From positions 109,826 to 173,825 of the forward strand of contig NZ_JADBGR010000104.1 in the NCBI RefSeq assembly GCF_014892515.1: 64,000 nucleotides of DNA. The letters run 5' to 3'. Shown piece after piece: positions 60,318 to 64,000 of this stretch; the first letter of the stretch is position 1; each line of letters begins with the position of its first letter. Below the pieces are notes generated by a model, which was not told where the DNA came from, searched no databases, and worked only from the letters and a program-made list of their open reading frames with translations. Made by a program: the position numbers and the translations under genes. This DNA comes from Myceligenerans pegani. GTDB taxonomy: Bacteria; Actinomycetota; Actinomycetes; Actinomycetales; Cellulomonadaceae.

Positions 60318-61481
60318 TCAGGAGCGGGAGCCGAGCCAGGGGCTCAGGACGTCCTGGCGGCCCAGCCAGGACAGGCCGCCGTCGGCGATCTCGTCCGGGC
60401 GGACGAGCGCGTCGTGGAAGGCGTCGACCAGCTCGTGACGGGCGTCCTGCTCGGCGCTCGCGTCGACGTCGTCCGCCGATCCGACGACGACGATCCGCGT
60501 GTGCGGCTCGGCCGACGCCGCGGCCTCGTCCCAGGTGCCGAGGTCGCCGAGGAAGAGCTGACCGCCGGCGCCGTCCCACAGGCAGGCCGACAGCGGCCGG
60601 TCCACCACGTGGAACACGCCGCGGCTGCGCATCCGCCCCGTGCCGAGGTCCTCGATGCGGTCCAGCAGGCGTTCCGGGTGGAACGGCCGGTCCGAACGCA
60701 GCTCCAGGGTCCAGCTCCGGTCGCCCGCGGCGCGTCCGGCCTGTGTGCCGCCCGGCGCCCGGCGCGCCCCGAGCGGGTTGCTGCGGCGTTCGCCGCGCAC
60801 CGGGTCGTGGCGGCCCGCGGCCAGCTCGGCGGCCGTCACGCCGTGCAGGCCCTCCACCCGGGCCGAGTCCTCGGCGCGGAGCCGGTCCATGAGTCCCGAC
60901 CCCGTGGGTGCCGCCGCCGCCTCGCCGGCGGCCATGATCAGGTCGGCGTGCTCCACCTGAGCGGCGAGGGCCTCGCCCACGGAGCGCTCGTCGTCGGGCG
61001 TCAGGGCGATGCCGCGCTCGGCGAGGAGGTCGGCGGCGAGCAGGTCGTGCTCGAACGTCTCGACATCGGCCACGGTCGCGGCGGTCGCGATCCGGGCCCC
61101 GTCCAGGACGCCGCCGCGCTGCGTCTCCGCGGTGAGGGCGCGCGTCACCGGCAGCGACTCGGCGCTGACGGGCAGCGCCATGATGACGTCGCTCCAGCGT
61201 CCGTCCTCGGTCAGCGCCGCGAGCGTGGGCAGCGCGTCCTCCCGCACGGCGCACGACAGGCACGCGTGCTCGAGCGGCACCAGCACCTGTTCGACGACGC
61301 CGGACGCGTCGACCACCACGCGCCGGATCAGGCCCTCGTCGGCGAGGATGTCGTGCCGCAGCGCCACGGTGCCGGGCGAGTCGACGACGAGCCCGAGCAC
61401 GGCGGAGTCGCGCAGGACGGGGTCGACCGACGCGAGCACGCTGATGGGGACGCGCTGGTCGGTGGGGCGGGGACGGGGCAT
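60318..61481 (-). CDS. CobW/COG0523-like protein lacking Walker A (zinc locus)
   Basis: 387 residues. It has a CobW-type metal motif (C74-L-S-C77, HACLSCAVRED), a C-terminal CobW_C-like domain (SNPLGARRAPG..., GRMRSRGVFHVVDRP, LWDGAGGQLFLGDLG) and otherwise aligns with the family by layout. Where GxxGxGKT should be (residues 10-30) it reads VLASVDPVLRDSAVLG, so no P-loop. It may have lost GTPase activity. Its promoter contains a Zur box and it is divergent from the zinc-free ribosomal protein operon, so a zinc-starvation role is likely. Confidence 0.75.
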   Translation of the reverse strand: MPRPRPTDQRVPISVLASVDPVLRDSAVLGLVVDSPGTVALRHDILADEGLIRRVVVDASGVVEQVLVPLEHACLSCAVREDALPTLAALTEDGRWSDVIMALPVSAESLPVTRALTAETQRGGVLDGARIATAATVADVETFEHDLLAADLLAERGIALTPDDERSVGEALAAQVEHADLIMAAGEAAAAPTGSGLMDRLRAEDSARVEGLHGVTAAELAAGRHDPVRGERRSNPLGARRAPGGTQAGRAAGDRSWTLELRSDRPFHPERLLDRIEDLGTGRMRSRGVFHVVDRPLSACLWDGAGGQLFLGDLGTWDEAAASAEPHTRIVVVGSADDVDASAEQDARHELVDAFHDALVRPDEIADGGLSWLGRQDVLSPWLGSRS

Positions 61482-61534
61482 GCGGACCTCCTCGTGATCG
61501 GCGCGCGGGTGACCGGGCGGCAACCCACGCGCAT

Positions 61535-61589
61535 TTGATAACCATTCTCAGCCGGGTGTACTGTACCCCGAGTTTGAGAACGATTGTCA
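61535..61589. promoter_or_regulatory. Divergent promoter with two Zur boxes
   Basis: Box 1 is TGATAACCATTCTCA (61536-61550) and box 2 is TGAGAACGATTGTCA (61575-61589), both matching the actinobacterial Zur pattern TGANAANNNTTNTCA. TTGATA (61535-61540) and TACTGT (61559-61564) form the rightward promoter, with the -35 in box 1 and the start in or next to box 2. On the other strand GAGAAT in box 1 can serve the CobW gene. Zn-loaded Zur would silence both. Confidence 0.85.
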
Positions 61590-61608
61590 TGAGCGAGGAG
61601 AGGAAGCC

Positions 61609-61845
61609 ATGTCGGCCGTCTGCCAGGTGCTCGGCACCAAACCCGGGTTCGGGAACTCGGTGTCGCACTCCCATCGGCGCACCAAGCGCCGCTGGAACCC
61701 GAATATCCAGAAGAAGCGCTACTGGGTGCCGTCGCTCGGGCGGCACGTCACGCTCCGCGTGAGCACGAAGGGCATCAAGACGATCGACCGGCGGGGGATC
61801 GACGTCGTCGTGGCCGAGATCCTCGCCCGCGGGGAGAAGGTCTGA
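61609..61845 (+). CDS. rpmB: 50S ribosomal protein L28, zinc-free (C-) paralog
   Basis: 78 residues with the L28 core [23 protein letters not shown]. The zinc-binding form starts with a CxxC pair; here it reads VCQVLG, one Cys only, so no zinc ribbon. Such paralogs replace zinc-containing copies under zinc limitation and free the metal. First gene of the Zur-controlled operon, with GAGAGG before the ATG. Its stop overlaps rpsN by one base. Confidence 0.92.
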   Translation: MSAVCQVLGTKPGFGNSVSHSHRRTKRRWNPNIQKKRYWVPSLGRHVTLRVSTKGIKTIDRRGIDVVVAEILARGEKV

Positions 61846-62150
61846 TGGCCAAGAAGTCGAAGATCGCCGCCGACGAGCGCCGCCGCGCCGTCGTCGCGAG
61901 GTACGCCGAGCGGCGCGCGGAGCTCAAGCGCGTGATCGCCTCCCCGTCCGCCACCGAGGAGGCGAAGGCCGAGGCCGCCGCCGAGCTCCGGCGCCAGCCG
62001 CGCGACGCCAGCGCCACCCGCGTGCGCAACCGCGACACGGTCGACGGCCGGCCCCGCGCCTACCTGCGCAAGTTCGGGCTGTCCCGCATCCGGCTGCGCG
62101 AGATGGCCCACCGCGGCGAGCTCCCGGGCGTCACCAAGTCCAGCTGGTGA
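61845..62150 (+). CDS. rpsN: 30S ribosomal protein S14, zinc-free paralog
   Basis: 101 residues, the long S14 form without CxxC motifs: [28 protein letters not shown] and the C-terminal [40 protein letters not shown]. It substitutes for the short zinc-ribbon S14 when zinc is scarce. The start overlaps the rpmB stop (TGATG). A 138-bp gap with an inverted-repeat element separates it from rpmJ. Confidence 0.94.
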   Translation: MAKKSKIAADERRRAVVARYAERRAELKRVIASPSATEEAKAEAAAELRRQPRDASATRVRNRDTVDGRPRAYLRKFGLSRIRLREMAHRGELPGVTKSSW

Positions 62151-62171
62151 CCGCGGCCCCGGCTGACCGTC

Positions 62172-62232
62172 GTTCAGCAGGGCCCCGCAGACGTTGCCGG
62201 CGCCTCGAAGAGGCTGCGCGGCCCTGCTGAAC
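62172..62232. repeat. 61-bp inverted-repeat element, copy B (inside the zinc operon)
   Basis: It starts GTTCAGCAGGGCC and ends GGCCCTGCTGAAC (13-bp perfect arms), with a 35-bp interior including CCTCGAAGAGG. It has exactly the length of copy A at 41893-41953 and shares its first 14 bases. It lies in the rpsN-rpmJ gap, so it is transcribed and could act as a partial terminator, a processing site or just a mobile repeat. Confidence 0.75.
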
Positions 62233-62288
62233 GGAAGTCGGCAGGCGTGCCGCTCCGGCGACAGGACCGAGAAAGAAGGAGAACCGAG

Positions 62289-62411
62289 ATGAAGGTGCGC
62301 GCCTCCCTGCGCTCCCTGAAGGACAAGCCCGGCGCGAAGGTGGTCCGCCGCCGGGGCAAGACGTTCGTGATCAACAAGCTCAACCCGCGCTGGAAGGCGA
62401 GGCAGGGCTGA
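62289..62411 (+). CDS. rpmJ: 50S ribosomal protein L36, zinc-free paralog
   Basis: 40 residues: [30 protein letters not shown] and [10 protein letters not shown]. The usual C-x2-C...C-x4-H zinc ligands are all absent, which defines the C- form. Shine-Dalgarno AAGGAG precedes the ATG. The stop overlaps rpmG (TGATG). Too short to be noticed by length-based gene calling. Confidence 0.93.
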   Translation: MKVRASLRSLKDKPGAKVVRRRGKTFVINKLNPRWKARQG

Positions 62412-62581
62412 TGGCCACCAAGCGCGCCGACGTGCGCCCGATCATCCGCATGGTCTCCACCGCGGGGACCGGCTTCACCTACGTCACCCGCAAGAACCGG
62501 CGCAACGACCCGGACCGGCTCGTGCTGCGCAAGTACGACCCGGTGGTCCGGCGCCACGTCGAATTCAAGGAGTCCCGATGA
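62411..62581 (+). CDS. rpmG: 50S ribosomal protein L33, zinc-free paralog
   Basis: 56 residues: [40 protein letters not shown] and [16 protein letters not shown]. The two CxxC pairs of zinc-type L33 are missing. Coupled by overlap to rpmJ upstream and to aztD downstream (ATGA), so translation of the whole tail is linked. Confidence 0.93.
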   Translation: MATKRADVRPIIRMVSTAGTGFTYVTRKNRRNDPDRLVLRKYDPVVRRHVEFKESR

Positions 62582-63894
62582 AGACCCTGTCCTACGCCCG
62601 CCTGGTGGCCGCAGCGCTCCCGCTCGCGCTGCTGGGGGCCTGCGCCTCGACCGGTTCCGCCGGCGAGGACGGCGCCGAGGCGACACCGTCGGCCTCGGCG
62701 AGCCGTGAGGCGACCGAGGCGCAGTCGCGTACGGCGCGCATCGCCGTCACGTACGACGGCGGCATCAAGGTGCTCGACGCGCTCAGCCTGGAGGAGGTCG
62801 GCGACATCCCGCTCGACGGCTTCAACCGGCTCAACCCGGCCGGCGACGAGCAGCACCTCATGGTGTCCACCACCGGTGGCTTCCAGGTGCTCGATCTGGG
62901 TACGTGGGCCGCGGCGCACGGCGACCACGCGCACTACTGGACGGCGGACCCGGTGCTGACCGACACGGTGTACCCGGCGACCGAGCCCGGGCACGTCGTC
63001 GTCCACGAGGGACGGACGGCGCTGTTCGACGACGGGACGGGGACGGTCTCCGTGATCGACACCGAGCACGTGTCCCACGGCGAGGTGGCGCGGGAGGAGG
63101 TCCTCCCGGCGCCGCACCACGGCGTGGCGGTCGAGCTCAGCGACGACACGCTCGTCGTCTCCGAGGGGACCGAGGAGGAGCGCAGCGGCATCCGGATCCT
63201 GGACGCCGACGGCGAGGAGATCGCCGCGAGCGACGACTGCCCCGGCGTGCACGGCGAGGCCATGGCGGCCGACGAGGCGGTCCTGATCGGCTGCGAGGAC
63301 GGTGCGATCCTCGTGCACGACGGCGAGATCACGAAGGTGGACGCGCCCGACTCCTACGGACGGATCGGCAACCAGGCGGGCTCCGAGGAGTCGCCGGTGG
63401 TGCTGGGCGACTACAAGGTGGACCCGGACGCCGAGCTCGAGCGCCCCGAGCGCGTCTCCCTGATCGACACCCGGACGGGCGAGCTCACGCTGGTGGACCT
63501 GCCGTCGTCGTACACCTTCCGGTCGCTGGCGCGCGGGGACGACGGCGAGGCGCTGGTCCTCGGGACCGACGGCAGCGTGCACGTGATCGACCCCGAGAAG
63601 GGGGAGCTCGTCGACTCGATCGAGGTGATCGACCCCTGGGAGGAGCCGCTCGAGTGGCAGGAGCCGCGCCCGGCGATCCTCACGCTGGACGGGTCCGTGT
63701 ACGTGACCGACCCGGCGAACGACTCCATCCACGCCGTGGACGTCGAGACCGGCGAGGTGTGGAACTCGGCGGAGCTGGGCGTGACGCCGAACGAGATCGA
63801 GGGCGTGCTGGGAGAGGCGCCCGAGCACGACGCGCACGAGGGGCACGACCACGAGGACGAGGGCCACGACGACCACGAGCACGAGGAGGGCTGA
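62578..63894 (+). CDS. aztD: Zinc metallochaperone AztD-like lipoprotein
   Basis: 438 residues. A lipoprotein signal (LALLGAC, Cys22) is followed by a beta-propeller with repeated strands ([53 protein letters not shown]). A strongly His/Asp/Glu-rich tail ([21 protein letters not shown]) fits zinc capture. AztD delivers zinc to the AztC binding protein of a high-affinity ABC importer. Overlap with rpmG shows it is in the Zur operon. Confidence 0.87.
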   Translation: MKTLSYARLVAAALPLALLGACASTGSAGEDGAEATPSASASREATEAQSRTARIAVTYDGGIKVLDALSLEEVGDIPLDGFNRLNPAGDEQHLMVSTTGGFQVLDLGTWAAAHGDHAHYWTADPVLTDTVYPATEPGHVVVHEGRTALFDDGTGTVSVIDTEHVSHGEVAREEVLPAPHHGVAVELSDDTLVVSEGTEEERSGIRILDADGEEIAASDDCPGVHGEAMAADEAVLIGCEDGAILVHDGEITKVDAPDSYGRIGNQAGSEESPVVLGDYKVDPDAELERPERVSLIDTRTGELTLVDLPSSYTFRSLARGDDGEALVLGTDGSVHVIDPEKGELVDSIEVIDPWEEPLEWQEPRPAILTLDGSVYVTDPANDSIHAVDVETGEVWNSAELGVTPNEIEGVLGEAPEHDAHEGHDHEDEGHDDHEHEEG

Positions 63895-63897
63895 CCG

Positions 63898-64000
63898 ATG
63901 AAGCAGGGCATCCACCCCGAGTACGGGCCGGTGGTGTTCCGCGACCGGAGCGCGGGCTTCGCGTTCCTGACGCGGTCCACCCTCGCCGGCCGCACGGCGG
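63898..64000 (+). CDS. rpmE: 50S ribosomal protein L31 type B (truncated by window end)
   Basis: The visible 34 residues, [20 protein letters not shown] then FAFLTRST, are the start of type B L31, the form without the zinc-binding Cys cluster. GAGGAGG precedes the ATG, three bases after the aztD stop. Another member of the zinc-sparing operon; the rest lies beyond the window. Confidence 0.92.
   Translation, partial: MKQGIHPEYGPVVFRDRSAGFAFLTRSTLAGRTA

Overview
The window is a 64-kb stretch of very GC-rich, gene-dense chromosome from an actinobacterium. The pointers are G/C-ending codons, frequent GTG starts, many ATGA/GTGA stop-start overlaps, many apparently leaderless genes, a mycothiol-type isomerase, an SCO4848-like membrane protein, an IdeR/DtxR-type iron box, a Ku/LigD end-joining pair and Zur-controlled zinc-free ribosomal protein paralogs. 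A micrococcal lineage near Promicromonosporaceae/Cellulosimicrobium is my guess, not something the sequence proves. No rRNA, tRNA, IS element, prophage or CRISPR array was recognised. Functions are assigned by reading motifs, without database searches.

Layout. 1-4.6 kb: LuxR-type response regulator (cut by the window edge), a secreted FG-GAP propeller, a sugar dehydrogenase-like lipoprotein and a tandem universal stress protein. 4.8-8.0 kb: molybdate uptake (HTH-Mop protein, modABC). 8.1-11.8 kb: Ohr/OsmC peroxidase with a TetR gene whose leader holds three kinds of tandem repeat, a PAP2 phosphatase, and a riboflavin-type reductase/deaminase split over two genes. 11.8-21.8 kb: a glycerolipid-flavoured block of glpD and tetR divergent from an alkyl-DHAP-synthase-like flavoenzyme, PAP2 phosphatase, diacylglycerol-kinase-like enzyme, a P450 with a non-canonical K-helix, and pntAB. 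21.9-32.3 kb: secreted proteins, hydrolase, a large Rv2525c/DUF1906-type protein, aminotransferase and sulfotransferase, a CGNR regulator/EamA exporter pair and an epimerase fusion. 32.3-37.8 kb: envelope-stress type membrane proteins (YihY, DUF3618, holin-like), a CHAD protein and two duplicated secreted peptidoglycan-binding proteins. 38-46 kb: malate:quinone oxidoreductase, small enzymes, regulators and an iron-boxed siderophore-interacting protein. 46.3-53.2 kb: LigD/Ku, a glutaredoxin-like protein, a membrane phosphoesterase, an MntR-type regulator and VKOR. 53.2-60.3 kb: leuS behind a probable leader-peptide attenuator, YibE/F, methyltransferase, thioredoxin-reductase-like protein and XRE-cupin regulator. 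60.3-64 kb: a zinc-starvation locus with a degenerate CobW protein divergent from rpmB-rpsN-rpmJ-rpmG-aztD-rpmE2 across two Zur boxes.

The most interesting items are the Leu-Leu leader peptide and terminator before leuS, the lipid/P450/transhydrogenase block, the Walker-A-less CobW protein in the zinc locus, an exact-length (61 bp) inverted-repeat element found twice, once inside the zinc operon, and paired palindromes that cover the start codons of two divergent genes.
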